A DNA stretch of 64,000 bases from Microbacterium sp. 1S1 (GTDB lineage: Bacteria; Actinomycetota; Actinomycetes; Actinomycetales; Microbacteriaceae): the NCBI RefSeq assembly GCF_008271365.1, contig NZ_CP043430.1, positions 744,001-808,000 on the forward strand. Direction: 5' to 3'. Positions 16,149 through 25,403 of this stretch are shown one piece after another. A model generated the notes under the pieces. The model did not search any database, was not told the DNA's origin, and saw only the letters and a list, made by a program, of their open reading frames with translations. Both the position numbers and the translations under genes were made by a program. Numbering within the stretch: the first letter of the stretch is position 1; each line of letters begins with the position of its first letter.

Positions 16149-16802
16149 ATGTCGACACCGCACCCGTTCCCGGCGACGATCGCGGGGGCCGTCGACCACG
16201 AGCTCGTGATCCGCAAATCGCGGTTCCTCACCCACGTCGCACCGGTGTCGACGGTGGCCGAGGCGGAGACGGTGATCGCGGCCGTCCGGAAGCGGGCGTG
16301 GGACGCGAACCACAACTGCACCGCGATGGTGACGGGTCTGCACGGTGATCAGGCGCGGTCGTCCGACGACGGCGAGCCCTCCGGCACGGCCGGCGTCCCG
16401 ATGCTCGAGGTCCTCCGGCGCCGCGGTCTCACGGATGTCGTCGCGGTGGTGACCCGGTACTTCGGCGGAGTCAAGCTCGGGTCAGGTGGCCTCATCCGCG
16501 CGTACTCCACCGCGGTGTCCGAGACGCTGGACCGGGCCGCACTCGTCCGACGCGAGGCGCTCACGCAGGCGACCGTCGACGTGCCGCACGCCGAGGCGGG
16601 CCGCTACGACAACCTGCTCCGAGACTGGGCTGCGTCCCACGGGGCGACGCTCGGCACACCGGCGTACGGGGCCTCCGCGCGACTGGAGGTCTGGGTGCCC
16701 GCCGCCGCGATGCCGCGGCTGACCGCCGACCTCGCCGCGGCGTCGGGAGGTGCCGTGGCCCCGGTGATCGGCGTCGAGCGGATCGTCGACGTCCCGGAGT
16801 GA
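16149..16802 (+). CDS. YigZ/IMPACT family protein
   Basis: A 217-residue protein with the UPF0029 N-terminal domain (KSRFLTHVAPVS, DDGEPSGTAGVPMLEVL, VTRYFGGVKLGSGGLIRAYS) and the C-terminal DUF1949 domain. It is related to eukaryotic IMPACT, which acts on translation control; the bacterial role is not settled. The GTG at 16140 is in frame and lies 4 nt after GGAGG, so translation may start three codons upstream of the ATG used here. Confidence 0.88.
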   Translation: MSTPHPFPATIAGAVDHELVIRKSRFLTHVAPVSTVAEAETVIAAVRKRAWDANHNCTAMVTGLHGDQARSSDDGEPSGTAGVPMLEVLRRRGLTDVVAVVTRYFGGVKLGSGGLIRAYSTAVSETLDRAALVRREALTQATVDVPHAEAGRYDNLLRDWAASHGATLGTPAYGASARLEVWVPAAAMPRLTADLAAASGGAVAPVIGVERIVDVPE

Positions 16803-16868
16803 ACCGCTCCCGGCGACCGCACGCCGTCCGACGGATATCCTGGACGCCGCGGTCGCGGAAGGAGAGCG

Positions 16869-17783
16869 ATGTTCGACAGTCCGCTCTCGGCCTCGCCGTA
16901 CGAGATCCTCGGCGTGGATCCGGCGGTCGACGAGGCCGAGCTCCGCCGGGCGTATCGGCTGCGACTGCGCCAGACCCACCCCGACACCGGCGGCGATGCG
17001 GCCGTGTTCATCCAGGTGCAACGCGCATGGGAGCTCGTCGGCACCGCCGAGGACCGCGCCGCGTACGACCGCCGCGCGGGACTGACAGACGACGGCGGCG
17101 AGTGGAGCGGCTGGCGCCCGCAGACCGTGCGCACCGACACCAGGCCGCGCGCCCGCTCCTACGGACACCCCGGCGGCTGGCGCCGCGAACGCTATCTCTC
17201 CCTGATCCGCGAGTGGGCGGGCCACGGGGTCGAAGTGCCCGATCCGTACGCCCCCGCTCTCGTGCGCGCCGCCCCGCGGGAGCTCCGGCGGCTGCTCGCC
17301 GATGCGCTCGCGGAGGAGGCCACCGCCCGGACGGTCTCCGACCTCGGCATGGGCTTCACGGTGTGGCACGACGTCGCCGCCGGACAGACGCCGGAGGACA
17401 AGCTCGACCACGTGGTGCTCAGCCCCTCCGGCCTCTACGGCGTCATGTCCGAGGACTTCGGCGGGGTCGTTGGCTTCCGCCGCGGGGAGATCACCGGTCC
17501 GAGCGTCACACGAGCCCCGGTCACGGCGGCCCTCGCCCGGATGCGCGCGGTGGCGAAGGCGGCGAAGGTGAAGTTCGGCGGCGCGATCGTGGTGCTGCCG
17601 GACGACGATCTCGCCCAGGCGGTGACCCCGCTCGGGAGCAGCCGCGGGGTTCCGGTCGTCGTGGTGCGTCGCAGCGCGTTGGCGATGGTGCTGCGACAGG
17701 GCGTCCCCGGAGCGCGGGCGATCGGCGGCAACGAACTGTTCGACGTCCGCACCCGGCTCCAGCAGACGGTCCGCTTCGTCTGA
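16869..17783 (+). CDS. J-domain (DnaJ-like) protein
   Basis: A 304-residue protein. The N-terminal 70 residues are a J domain: YEILGVDPAVDEAELRRAYR, then the HPD tripeptide in RQTHPDTGGD, the signature that stimulates DnaK ATPase. It lacks the Gly/Phe and zinc regions of true DnaJ, so it is a specialised co-chaperone. The C-terminal half (LDHVVLSPSGLYGVMSEDFG) resembles a NERD-like nuclease-related fold, as in other actinobacterial proteins of this layout; that assignment is tentative. AAGGAGA precedes the ATG by 5 nt. It sits 66 nt after YigZ. Confidence 0.8.
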   Translation: MFDSPLSASPYEILGVDPAVDEAELRRAYRLRLRQTHPDTGGDAAVFIQVQRAWELVGTAEDRAAYDRRAGLTDDGGEWSGWRPQTVRTDTRPRARSYGHPGGWRRERYLSLIREWAGHGVEVPDPYAPALVRAAPRELRRLLADALAEEATARTVSDLGMGFTVWHDVAAGQTPEDKLDHVVLSPSGLYGVMSEDFGGVVGFRRGEITGPSVTRAPVTAALARMRAVAKAAKVKFGGAIVVLPDDDLAQAVTPLGSSRGVPVVVVRRSALAMVLRQGVPGARAIGGNELFDVRTRLQQTVRFV

Positions 17784-17816
17784 CGACGGCGACGCGCCCG
17801 GCATCCCGGCATGCTC

Positions 17817-17845
17817 TTTTGAATCACTCAAAAAACGTGTAGAGT
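17817..17845 (+). promoter_or_regulatory. FurA-type operator and promoter for furA-katA
   Basis: An AT-rich inverted repeat TTTTGA-N5-TCAAAA (17817-17833) is followed by a -10-like TAGAGT at 17840-17845. The start codon at 17853 lies about 7 nt after the -10, so the transcript is probably leaderless or nearly so. In mycobacteria FurA binds an AT-rich palindrome at the same place, upstream of its own start, so autoregulation is likely. Confidence 0.65.
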
Positions 17846-17852
17846 CGGGCGC

Positions 17853-18272
17853 ATGGAAACGGAACTCGACTCGGCGTTGCGCGACGCCGGGCTGCGTGCG
17901 ACCGCGGGCCGCGTCGCCGTTCTCGAGGCTCTCGGCTCCATGGCCCACACGGATGCGGAGCGGGTCTACCGCGCCGTGTCCGACGTGCTTCCGACCACGT
18001 CGATCCAGTCGGTGCACAACATCCTCGCGGACCTGACGACGGCGGGCCTCATCCGCCGGATCGAACCGGCAGGCTCCGCGGCGCTGTACGAACGGCGCAT
18101 CGACGACAACCACCACCACGTCGTCTGCACCGCCTGCGGTGCGGTCGGCGATGTGGACTGCGTCGTCGGCGAGGCGCCGTGTCTCACCCCGTCCTCGACG
18201 GGGGGCTTCACCGTGCAGACAGCTGAAGTCACCTTCTGGGGCCTCTGCCCCAGCTGCCAGAACGCCGCGTAG
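17853..18272 (+). CDS. furA: Fur-family regulator (FurA/PerR-like)
   Basis: A 139-residue metal-dependent repressor. The winged helix covers about 1-80 (GLRATAGRVAVLEAL, TTSIQSVHNILADLTTAGLI); the dimerisation domain has DDNHHHVVCTACG and the C-terminal CPSC, giving two CxxC pairs for structural zinc. The catalase gene starts 63 nt downstream on the same strand, the classical FurA-katG/KatA arrangement, so it should repress the catalase and be inactivated by peroxide. Confidence 0.88.
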   Translation: METELDSALRDAGLRATAGRVAVLEALGSMAHTDAERVYRAVSDVLPTTSIQSVHNILADLTTAGLIRRIEPAGSAALYERRIDDNHHHVVCTACGAVGDVDCVVGEAPCLTPSSTGGFTVQTAEVTFWGLCPSCQNAA

Positions 18273-18335
18273 GCGCATCCGCCGATCCCTCCGCGAGGGG
18301 CCGTTCGGCATGTCCGCGCGCAGAAGGAGAACACC

Positions 18336-19805
18336 ATGACCAACCCCACCGATGCGGGCCGTCCGGCCACGACGACGCAGGCCGGAGCGCCGATCGCGAG
18401 CGACACGCACTCGCTGACCGTGGGCCCCGACGGCCCCACGGCGCTGCACGACCACTACCTGGTCGAGAAGCTCGCCTCCTTCAACCGCGAGCGGGTGCCG
18501 GAGCGCAACCCGCACGCCAAGGGCGGCGGGGCGTTCGGTGAGTTCGTCGTCACCGAGGACGTCTCGAAGTACACCCGGGCCGCCGTGTTCCAGCCGGGCG
18601 CCACCTCGGAGACGCTCCTTCGCTTCTCGTCCGTCGCCGGGGAGCAGGGCTCTCCGGACACCTGGCGCGACGTGCGCGGCTTCTCGCTGCGCTTCTACAC
18701 GACCGAGGGCAACCTCGACATCGTCGGCAACAACACCCCGACGTTCTTCCTCCGCGACGCCATCAAGTTCCCCGACTTCATCCACTCCCAGAAGCGCCTC
18801 GGCGACTCGGGGCTCCGTGACGCCGACATGCAGTGGGACTTCTGGACGCTCTCGCCCGAGACCGCCCACCAGGTCACCTACCTCATGGGCGAGCGCGGCC
18901 TGCCCCGTAGCTGGCGCCACATGAACGGTTACGGCTCGCACACCTACTCCTGGATCAACGCCGAGGGCGAGGTGTTCTGGGTCAAGTACCACTTCATCTC
19001 CCACCAGGGCGTCGAGGCGATGAGCCCGGAGGAGGCCGAGCAGCTCGCCGGAAGCGACGCGGATCACTACCGTCGCGACCTGTTCCAGTCGATCGCCGCG
19101 GGCGACTTCCCGAAGTGGGACCTGTACGTGCAGATCATGCCCTACGACGAGGCCAAGGACTACCGCTTCAACCCGTTCGACCTCACCAAGACGATCTCGA
19201 AGAAGGACTACCCGCGTATCAAGGTCGGCACGCTGACCCTGAACCGCAACCCCGAGAACTTCTTCGCGCAGATCGAGCAGGCCGGCTTCGCCCCGGGGAA
19301 CCAGGTGCCCGGTACCGGCATCTCCCCCGACAAGATGCTCATGGGCCGCATGTTCGCCTACCCGGACGCTCAGCGTCACCGCATCGGCGCGAACTACAAC
19401 CAGCTGCCGGTGAACCAGCCGCACGCCGCCGAGACCCGCAACTACCAGCACGAGGGCTCGATGCGGTACCAGTACAACGACGCCGCGCACCGCACCTATC
19501 AGCCGAACTCCTTCGGAGCCCCCGGCGGCCCCGAGGCCGACCCGGCGAAGGGCATCGAGGTGAACTGGTCGGCGGACGGCGAGCTCACCCGCTCCGCCGC
19601 GACGCTGCACGCCGAGGACGACGACTTCGGTCAGGCCGGCACGCTGTACCGCGAGGTCTTCGACGGCCCGCAGCGCGCCCGCTTCCTGGAGGTGCTGACC
19701 GGTCAGGGCCGCTCGATCACGGTCGACGCCATCCGTGAGCGCTTCTTCCAGTACTGGACGAACGTGGACGCCGAGCTCGGCGCGGCTCTCCGCGACCGCG
19801 TCTGA
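18336..19805 (+). CDS. katA: Catalase (haem, KatA type)
   Basis: A 489-residue monofunctional small-subunit haem catalase that splits H2O2 to water and oxygen. The distal His60 lies in [13 protein letters not shown], the distal Asn in [15 protein letters not shown], and the proximal haem-ligand Tyr in [12 protein letters not shown]. No leader peptide, so it is cytoplasmic. AGAAGGAG precedes the ATG. It is the second gene of the fur-kat operon and is followed by the strong hairpin element at 19808. Confidence 0.93.
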   Translation: MTNPTDAGRPATTTQAGAPIASDTHSLTVGPDGPTALHDHYLVEKLASFNRERVPERNPHAKGGGAFGEFVVTEDVSKYTRAAVFQPGATSETLLRFSSVAGEQGSPDTWRDVRGFSLRFYTTEGNLDIVGNNTPTFFLRDAIKFPDFIHSQKRLGDSGLRDADMQWDFWTLSPETAHQVTYLMGERGLPRSWRHMNGYGSHTYSWINAEGEVFWVKYHFISHQGVEAMSPEEAEQLAGSDADHYRRDLFQSIAAGDFPKWDLYVQIMPYDEAKDYRFNPFDLTKTISKKDYPRIKVGTLTLNRNPENFFAQIEQAGFAPGNQVPGTGISPDKMLMGRMFAYPDAQRHRIGANYNQLPVNQPHAAETRNYQHEGSMRYQYNDAAHRTYQPNSFGAPGGPEADPAKGIEVNWSADGELTRSAATLHAEDDDFGQAGTLYREVFDGPQRARFLEVLTGQGRSITVDAIRERFFQYWTNVDAELGAALRDRV

Positions 19806-19807
19806 CC

Positions 19808-19883
19808 CGAGACCCCTGGTTCTCCTCGAAACCCCCTCCCGCGACACCGCGGGAGGGGGTTTCGGCGTGTAACCGGGGTCTCG
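19808..19883. repeat. Four-box intergenic element, family B, copy 1 (terminator of katA)
   Basis: This 76-bp element has an outer CGAGACCCC at 19808-19816 paired with GGGGTCTCG at 19875-19883. Inside is a perfect 16-bp stem, GAAACCCCCTCCCGCG (19828-19843) with its complement (19848-19863), around ACAC. The inner hairpin is strong enough to end katA transcription. A second 76-bp copy lies at 20725. Confidence 0.8.
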
Positions 19884-19915
19884 GCGTCGACAGACGAGAG
19901 GGGGAGGATGGTGGG

Positions 19916-20716
19916 GTGGCTGTTTCCCTCTCCGACCTGACCGAGATGCCCGCCCCGCAGCACGTCTACGCGGCGGACGGCGCACGACTGGCGACCTATA
20001 CGTGGGGCGAGCTCGACGCGCCCGTCGTGGTGACCGTGCACGGCTTCGCCTCGGGCGCCCGCGACAACTGGGTGCTGACCGGCTGGGTGCGCGAGCTGAC
20101 CAGGGCCGGGTACCGCGTGCTCGCTCTCGACCAGCGGGGCCACGGGCAGAGCGACAAGCCGCACGAGTCCGACGCGTACGCCATCCGGAACCTCGTGACC
20201 GACGTCGAGACCGTCATGGACACGTATCTCGTCGACGACGCGTTCTACCTCGGCTACTCCCTCGGCGCCCGGGTGGGCTGGGAGGTCGCCCGGGAACTCC
20301 CGCACCGGATCGGTCGTGCGGTGCTCGGCGGTGTGCCCGACGGGATCCCGCTCGCGCGCCTGGACCTCGACCAGGTCCGCGCGTACATCACGGACGGCAC
20401 GCCGGTGGAGGACCGCACGACACAGAACTACATCGCGCTGACCGAGCGCGTGCCGGGAAACGACCTGCGCGCACTCGTCGCCCTCGCGGAGGGGCTCCGC
20501 GCCTCCGGCACGATCGACCCCGACCCGGCGGACGCCCCGGTCGTCCCGCTGCTGTTCGCGACGGGATCCAAGGACGCGATCATCGAGGGCTCTCGCGCTC
20601 TGGCCGCCGCCGCTCCCGACGCCCGCTTCGTCGAGCTCCCGAACCGCCACCACTTCAACGCCCCCGGCTCGCGCGACTTCAAGGAGGCCGCACTCGCCTT
20701 CTTCGCCGAGTCCTGA
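19916..20716 (+). CDS. Alpha/beta hydrolase
   Basis: A 266-residue alpha/beta-hydrolase. The oxyanion region is VTVHGFASGARDNW, the nucleophile Ser is in GYSLGAR, the acid is probably the Asp of GSKDAII, and the His is in NRHHFNAPG. DQRGHGQSDKP is typical of esterases, epoxide hydrolases and haloperoxidase-like members. The GTG at 19916 follows GGGGAGG by 8 nt. The substrate is unknown. It stands between two family B elements. Confidence 0.82.
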   Translation: MAVSLSDLTEMPAPQHVYAADGARLATYTWGELDAPVVVTVHGFASGARDNWVLTGWVRELTRAGYRVLALDQRGHGQSDKPHESDAYAIRNLVTDVETVMDTYLVDDAFYLGYSLGARVGWEVARELPHRIGRAVLGGVPDGIPLARLDLDQVRAYITDGTPVEDRTTQNYIALTERVPGNDLRALVALAEGLRASGTIDPDPADAPVVPLLFATGSKDAIIEGSRALAAAAPDARFVELPNRHHFNAPGSRDFKEAALAFFAES

Positions 20717-20724
20717 CCCCGCCG

Positions 20725-20800
20725 AGACCCCGTCTACGCGCCGAGACCCCCTCCCGCACGCGTGTGCAGGAGGGGGTCTCGAAGTGAGAGCGGGGTCTCG
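20725..20800. repeat. Four-box intergenic element, family B, copy 2
   Basis: This 76-bp element fills the convergent gap between stops at 20716 and 20804. Outer boxes are CGAGACCCC (20725-20733) and GGGGTCTCG (20792-20800). The inner stem is 20744-20761 with 20764-20781, nearly perfect. Length, order and box sequence match the copy at 19808. It probably ends transcription from both sides. Confidence 0.8.
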
Positions 20801-20803
20801 GGA

Positions 20804-21346
20804 TCAGGCGGTGGCTTCCTCGCGCTTCGGGAGGACCCAGCCCGCGCGGGGGAAGTGGCAGGTGTAGCCGTTCGGATACTTGATCAGGTAGTCCTGATGC
20901 TCCGGCTCCGCCTCCCAGAACGGTCCGGCGGGCTCGATCGTCGTGACGGCCTTGCCCGGCCACAGGCCCGAGGCGTCGACGTCGGCGATCGTGTCCTTGG
21001 CGACCTGCTCCTGCTCGGGGGTCAGCGGGAAGATCGCCGAGCGGTAGCTCGACCCGATGTCGTTTCCCTGACGGTTCAGCGTCGACGGGTCGTGGATCTG
21101 GAAGAAGAACGCGAGGATGTCGCGGTAGGTCGTCTGGCTCGGGTCGAACACGATCTCCACGGCCTCGGCGTGACCCGGGTGGTTGCGGTAGGTGGCGTGG
21201 TCGTTCTCCCCGCCGGTGTAGCCCACGCGAGTGTCGAGCACGCCGGGCTGGCGACGGATGAGGTCCTCCATGCCCCAGAAGCAGCCGCCCGCGAGGACGG
21301 CCGTCTCGGTCCCGGGGGTGCGGGTGATGGTTCCGGTGTCGGTCAT
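20804..21346 (-). CDS. msrA: Peptide-methionine (S)-S-oxide reductase
   Basis: A 180-residue MsrA that reduces the S form of oxidised methionine in proteins. The catalytic Cys lies in [12 protein letters not shown] near residue 22, and [14 protein letters not shown] and [11 protein letters not shown] are conserved. The C-terminus has no resolving CxxC, so thioredoxin may act directly. It starts within the msrB stop (ATGA overlap), so both enzymes are made together. Confidence 0.93.
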   Translation of the reverse strand: MTDTGTITRTPGTETAVLAGGCFWGMEDLIRRQPGVLDTRVGYTGGENDHATYRNHPGHAEAVEIVFDPSQTTYRDILAFFFQIHDPSTLNRQGNDIGSSYRSAIFPLTPEQEQVAKDTIADVDASGLWPGKAVTTIEPAGPFWEAEPEHQDYLIKYPNGYTCHFPRAGWVLPKREEATA

Positions 21347-21810
21347 GACTGCTCCTCAGAGGTGTGGGTGGTGAAGAGGGGGCTGTAGCGACCGTACCCC
21401 TCCTTCTCGAGATCCTCCGCCGGGATGAAGCGGAGGGCCGCCGAGTTCATGCAGTAACGGAGGCCGCCCTCCGCCGCCGGTCCGTCGTCGAAGACGTGTC
21501 CCAGGTGGCTGTCGGCCCCGGAGGACCGCGCCTCGGTGCGGGTCATCCACAGCGTGCGGTCGGTCTTCGTGGTCACGGCGTCGGCGTCGATCGGGCGCGT
21601 GAAGCTCGGCCAGCCGGTGCCGCTGTCGTACTTGTCCCGCGAAGAGAAGAGCGGCTGGCCGGAGACGACGTCGACGTAGATGCCGTCGTCGTGATTGTTC
21701 CAGTAGGCGTTGCGGAAGGGCGGCTCGGTGGCGTCCTGCTGCGTGACCTCGTACTGCAGGTTCGTGAGACCGCTGACGGCCTCGGGGGTCCTGCCGTAGT
21801 CGTTCGACAT
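21343..21810 (-). CDS. msrB: Peptide-methionine (R)-S-oxide reductase
   Basis: A 155-residue MsrB that repairs the R form of methionine sulfoxide. [22 protein letters not shown] and the catalytic Cys in [11 protein letters not shown] are present. The two CxxC zinc motifs of many MsrB proteins are absent, so it is the zinc-free type. AAGGAG precedes the ATG. It is the first gene of the msrB-msrA operon; a hairpin (21827) lies just upstream of its ribosome site. Confidence 0.93.
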   Translation of the reverse strand: MSNDYGRTPEAVSGLTNLQYEVTQQDATEPPFRNAYWNNHDDGIYVDVVSGQPLFSSRDKYDSGTGWPSFTRPIDADAVTTKTDRTLWMTRTEARSSGADSHLGHVFDDGPAAEGGLRYCMNSAALRFIPAEDLEKEGYGRYSPLFTTHTSEEQS

Positions 21811-21826
21811 GAGTGGCTCCTTGTCC

Positions 21827-21847
21827 GACGCCGCTGGCTGCGGCGTC
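21827..21847 (-). terminator. Hairpin between the sialic-acid operon and msrB
   Basis: GACGCCGC and its exact complement enclose a 5-nt loop. On the minus strand it lies 68 nt downstream of the last gene of the sialic-acid operon and 17 nt upstream of msrB, so it may end that operon or shape the msrB leader. Confidence 0.5.
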
Positions 21848-21914
21848 ACAGAGGAGAACCACGAGAGCCCGGCTTTTGGTCCCGTGGGGCTGGGAGCGGG
21901 CTGGGAGTTTCCGG

Positions 21915-22832
21915 TCAGCCCGCGTCCCGGACGACGGCGAGGTTCCGCTCCGCGGTCCGCACGACCTCCGCGACCGTGCGATCCTCCGGCCGCCGCGCGA
22001 CCTTGAGGCCGCGCCAGGGCACGTCGCCCGCGGCGTAGAGCCCCGCGCGGACGTGCGCCGCGTCGAGCAGCGACGCGGACGCGGGATGGGCCTCCGCGAT
22101 GGGCAGGTGCGCGTCCGTCCAGGCGGGTCCGTACGGGCTCTCCACCGGAGCGGCTCCGGAGAACGCGAGCCCGGTCAGCAGCCCGGTGTCCGCCGCCTCG
22201 GCGATCTGCGCGGTCACCGCGTCCGCATCCCGCAGCTCGATCGCCGACCGCCCCCAGTTGAGCCAGAGGCCGACCGGGGCACCGGCGGACCGGATCGCCG
22301 CGATCTCGGCAGCGAGCGGGAGGAATCCCTTCTCCGGCGTCTGACCGGGAACGGCGGCGTCGCAGTGCTCGATGACGAGCCGCGCTCCGCTCCAGTCCCA
22401 CGCGGCGACCTCTTCCAGCGACCGGGCGAGCGCGTCCGCCTCACCGAGCCCCCGCGGGGCGGAGTGCAGCATGACGACGGCGACGGACGCCGGGCTCTCG
22501 GCGCTGAGCCGCGCGACATCGTCCGCCACGCGGCGGAGATCCGCGAGCGCTGCCGTTCTGCCGTCCGCGTGCGGCGAGGCGAGCCCGTACGCCGGCTCCT
22601 CGCCGAGTCGGCGCATGACGAAGGGCACCGGCGTGACGGCGAGCGGCACCGCCGGCACGTGGTCGAGGAACCAGGCGGCGTCGTGCGGATGGACCGCCCC
22701 CATCCACGGCACCTCGAGCCCTGCCACCCCGGGGAGCGCGCAGAGCTCCGGCAGCAGCGCGGCCTCGAATGCCGGATCCCACCGGGCGTGCGCCGGAGAC
22801 AGCGGGTACGCGCTGAGGAGCACGGGAGTCAC
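21915..22832 (-). CDS. DUF4862-like TIM-barrel protein of the sialic-acid operon
   Basis: A 305-residue protein starting at a GTG that overlaps the nanE stop (GTGA). [20 protein letters not shown] near the start and LVIEHCDA plus [15 protein letters not shown] in the middle suggest a sugar-isomerase-like barrel; the resemblance to DUF4862 is from memory. It is the last gene of the operon, so a role in amino-sugar handling, such as an isomerase or mutarotase, is plausible but not shown. Confidence 0.65.
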   Translation of the reverse strand: MTPVLLSAYPLSPAHARWDPAFEAALLPELCALPGVAGLEVPWMGAVHPHDAAWFLDHVPAVPLAVTPVPFVMRRLGEEPAYGLASPHADGRTAALADLRRVADDVARLSAESPASVAVVMLHSAPRGLGEADALARSLEEVAAWDWSGARLVIEHCDAAVPGQTPEKGFLPLAAEIAAIRSAGAPVGLWLNWGRSAIELRDADAVTAQIAEAADTGLLTGLAFSGAAPVESPYGPAWTDAHLPIAEAHPASASLLDAAHVRAGLYAAGDVPWRGLKVARRPEDRTVAEVVRTAERNLAVVRDAG

Positions 22833-23515
22833 GGACGGGCCTCGGCGAGACTCCGCGCGAACCAGGACGTGATCGTGGCGGGGTGCGTGATGGCGGTGCC
22901 GACGCACACCGCGAAGGCGCCCGCGGTCATCGCGGCGGCGGCGTGCGCCGGGGTGTGGATGCGCCCTTCGGCGACGATCGGTCGCGTGCACTGCCGGTCG
23001 ATGAGGCCGATGAGGTCGAGGTCGGGGCCGTCGCCCTTCGGCCGCTCACCGGTGTAGCCGGAGAGGGTGGTGCCGAGGATGTCGGCGCCCGCGGCCTCCG
23101 CAGCGATCGCGTCGTCGAGCGAGCCGCAGTCGGCCATGATGAGCGCGTCCGAGCGCGCGCGCAGGCCGGCGATCGTCTCAGCGAGCGTGCGGCCGTCCGG
23201 CCGGGGGCGACGGGTGCCGTCGATCGCCACGATGTCCGCGCCGGCGTCGGCCACGGCCACGGCATGCTCCAGCGTCGGCGTGATGAAGACGTCCGCGTCG
23301 CCGTCCTTCCACAGTCCGATGATCGGAACCGGGAGCGCCGCCACCGCACGGATGTCGTCGATGCCCTGCACGCGGATCCCGGCGGCACCGCCGACGAGGG
23401 CGGCTTCGGCGACCTGCGCCATGGTCCGCGGGTCGCGCATCGCCTCGCCGGGGTAGGCCTGGCACGAGACGATCAGGCCGCCGCGCAGGCGTTCGAGGGT
23501 GGGGGTCGGGGTCAT
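22829..23515 (-). CDS. nanE: N-acylglucosamine-6-phosphate 2-epimerase
   Basis: A 228-residue TIM-barrel enzyme converting N-acetylmannosamine 6-phosphate to N-acetylglucosamine 6-phosphate. RGGLIVSCQAYPGEAMRDP at the N-terminus and VAIDGTRRPRP, MADCGSLDDA and TTLSGYTGE in the barrel are NanE hallmarks; the catalytic Lys is the one in GLWKDGDADVFITPT and EGRIHTP closes the site. It overlaps nanK by an ATGA. Confidence 0.9.
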   Translation of the reverse strand: MTPTPTLERLRGGLIVSCQAYPGEAMRDPRTMAQVAEAALVGGAAGIRVQGIDDIRAVAALPVPIIGLWKDGDADVFITPTLEHAVAVADAGADIVAIDGTRRPRPDGRTLAETIAGLRARSDALIMADCGSLDDAIAAEAAGADILGTTLSGYTGERPKGDGPDLDLIGLIDRQCTRPIVAEGRIHTPAHAAAAMTAGAFAVCVGTAITHPATITSWFARSLAEARP

Positions 23516-24444
23516 GGTCGCCTCCAGGCGGAAGCCGCGGCTCCTCGCAGCGGCGCGTCGTCGCCGAGCGTGCCCGGCAGGATGGGGGTGGCATGCAGAG
23601 CGTCGATGGCGTCGGCGCGGAAGGCGGCCCGCAGGGAGTCCCACCAGAGCTCACCGATCCGCGGCACACCGCCGGTGACGACGATGCGCTCCGGGTCGAG
23701 GAGCGTGGCGGCTCCCGCGAGCGCCCGGCCGACCGCGGCGGCGGAGTCCTGGACGGCGCGGACGGCGAGAGCGTCACCGGCCCCGGCTGCGGCGGCCACC
23801 GCGCGGGCGTCGGGGACTCCCGCGTCACCGCCGAGCGACAGATAGTGCCGGTGCAGCCCCACACCGGAGCCGAGGGCCTCGAGATGTCCGTTCCGGCCGC
23901 AGGGGCAGCGGAGGTGCGCGGCGCCTGGGATCGGGAGGTGTGCGAGCTCGCCCGCGACGTGGTGGGCTCCGCGCACCGGCCGGCCGTCGAAGACGATGCC
24001 TGCTCCCACCCCGGTGCCGACGGCGACGACGAGGGCGCTCGCTGTTCCGGCGGCGGCACCGTGGAGATACTCCCCCGCAGCGTGTGCGTCGACGTCGTTC
24101 TGCACGGCGACCGGCGCATCGGCGGGGAGGCGGTCCGCGAGGGCTTCCCGGATCAGAGCGGCCAGCGGAGTGCCCGGCCAGTCGGCGAAGGTCTCGGTGG
24201 CTGACACGATCGTCCCCGACTGTGCGTCGACCACGCCCGCGGTACCGATGCCGACCCCGGCGAGCACGGTCCGGTCGTCGAGCAGCCGCTCCGCGAGCGC
24301 GGCGACCGTCGCCACGACCGCGGCGGGGCCCCCGCTCGCGGGGGTCGGCGCCGCGGCGGTGCGCAGCAGCGCGTCCGCCCGGTCGGCGAGCGCCGCGGCC
24401 GTCTTGGTGCCGCCGATGTCGACGGCGAGGACGACCTGGCGCAT
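23512..24444 (-). CDS. nanK: ROK-family kinase, probable N-acetylmannosamine kinase
   Basis: A 310-residue ROK kinase with the ATP phosphate motif DIGGTK at 8-13 and the catalytic Asp in VQNDVDAHAAGE. The ROK zinc motif normally reads CxCGxxGCxE; here it is CPCGRNGHLEALGSG, so the last cysteine is replaced by histidine. Position between nanA and nanE identifies the likely substrate as N-acetylmannosamine. The start codon overlaps the stop of the upstream nanA-like gene. Confidence 0.85.
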   Translation of the reverse strand: MRQVVLAVDIGGTKTAAALADRADALLRTAAAPTPASGGPAAVVATVAALAERLLDDRTVLAGVGIGTAGVVDAQSGTIVSATETFADWPGTPLAALIREALADRLPADAPVAVQNDVDAHAAGEYLHGAAAGTASALVVAVGTGVGAGIVFDGRPVRGAHHVAGELAHLPIPGAAHLRCPCGRNGHLEALGSGVGLHRHYLSLGGDAGVPDARAVAAAAGAGDALAVRAVQDSAAAVGRALAGAATLLDPERIVVTGGVPRIGELWWDSLRAAFRADAIDALHATPILPGTLGDDAPLRGAAASAWRRP

Positions 24445-25388
24445 CACACCGCGACCGGGAGGAGGCCGAGCTCGTCGAGGATCGTGCGGATGCCGGCGAC
24501 GGCCTGCGGGGAGAGCGGCTCCACGGTGTCGGCCATCGCCGCGTGGTCGATGATGCCGCGGGCGTGCATCGCCGCCTTGAACGCTCCGACACCGGTCGCG
24601 TCGCCGGACAGCCCCTGCGGCTGGAACACGATGTCGAAGAGACGGTTGATGCGCTCCTGCTCGGCCCGGGCGGTCGCCCAGTCGCCCCGCTGCGCGGCCT
24701 CCCAGAGGCGCACGTAGCCCGCGGCCTCCACGTTCGCGAGGCCGGGGACGACACCCGCGGCACCGACGAGGGCCATCGCGTCGACCACGACCTCGTGCCC
24801 GGTGAGCAGCTGCAGCGGGCGGCCCGCGGCATCGTTCGCCGCGATCAGTCGACGGAAGCCGACGTCGTCGCCGGACGAGTCCTTCACCCCCTGGAGGACG
24901 CCCTCCCGGCCGAGCTGCACGAGCAGGTCGATGCCGAGCTTGGAGTGCACGCGCACCGGGACGTCGTAGGCCCACAGGGGAACGTCGATCGCGGCGGCGA
25001 TCGTCCGGAAGTGCGCGGCGACCTCGGCCGGCGAGTTCAGCGTGTACAGCGGCGCGGTGGTCACGATCGCCTGCGCGCCCGCGGCGGCGAGCCGGCGCGC
25101 CGTCTCGATGATGCGAGGGGCCGTGAGCTCGATCGCCCCGGCGATGACGGGGACCCGTCCGGCGTTCGCGGCGACGATCGTCTGCAGCAGCTCGACGCGC
25201 TGGTCGTCGGTGAAGTAGGCCGTCTCGCCGGTGGAGCCGAGCGCGAACAGGCCGGAGACGCCCTCCCCGATGAGTCGCTCCACCAGACGGGTGAGCGACG
25301 CGTGGTCGATCGTCCCGCCGGGGAGCAGCGGGGTGGCGACGGGCGGGACGACGCCGGAGAACGAGAGGGCGGGAGCGGGGGAAGGCAT
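24444..25388 (-). CDS. nanA: N-acetylneuraminate lyase (DHDPS/NAL family)
   Basis: A 314-residue class I aldolase of the DapA/NanA family. GLFALGSTGETAYFTDDQR holds the GSTGE carboxylate-binding motif, AYDVPVRVHSKLG the catalytic Tyr, and LQGVKDSSGDD the Schiff-base Lys. With NanK and NanE adjacent it most likely splits sialic acid into N-acetylmannosamine and pyruvate rather than making dihydrodipicolinate. Confidence 0.87.
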   Translation of the reverse strand: MPSPAPALSFSGVVPPVATPLLPGGTIDHASLTRLVERLIGEGVSGLFALGSTGETAYFTDDQRVELLQTIVAANAGRVPVIAGAIELTAPRIIETARRLAAAGAQAIVTTAPLYTLNSPAEVAAHFRTIAAAIDVPLWAYDVPVRVHSKLGIDLLVQLGREGVLQGVKDSSGDDVGFRRLIAANDAAGRPLQLLTGHEVVVDAMALVGAAGVVPGLANVEAAGYVRLWEAAQRGDWATARAEQERINRLFDIVFQPQGLSGDATGVGAFKAAMHARGIIDHAAMADTVEPLSPQAVAGIRTILDELGLLPVAV

Positions 25389-25403
25389 GGGTGTTCCGTC
25401 TTT

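Noticed and set aside
16482..19985. An 1167-codon open frame on the minus strand
   Set aside because: It is antisense to YigZ, the J-domain gene, fur and catalase, all of which have strong motifs on the plus strand. Long antisense frames are expected at 70 % GC.
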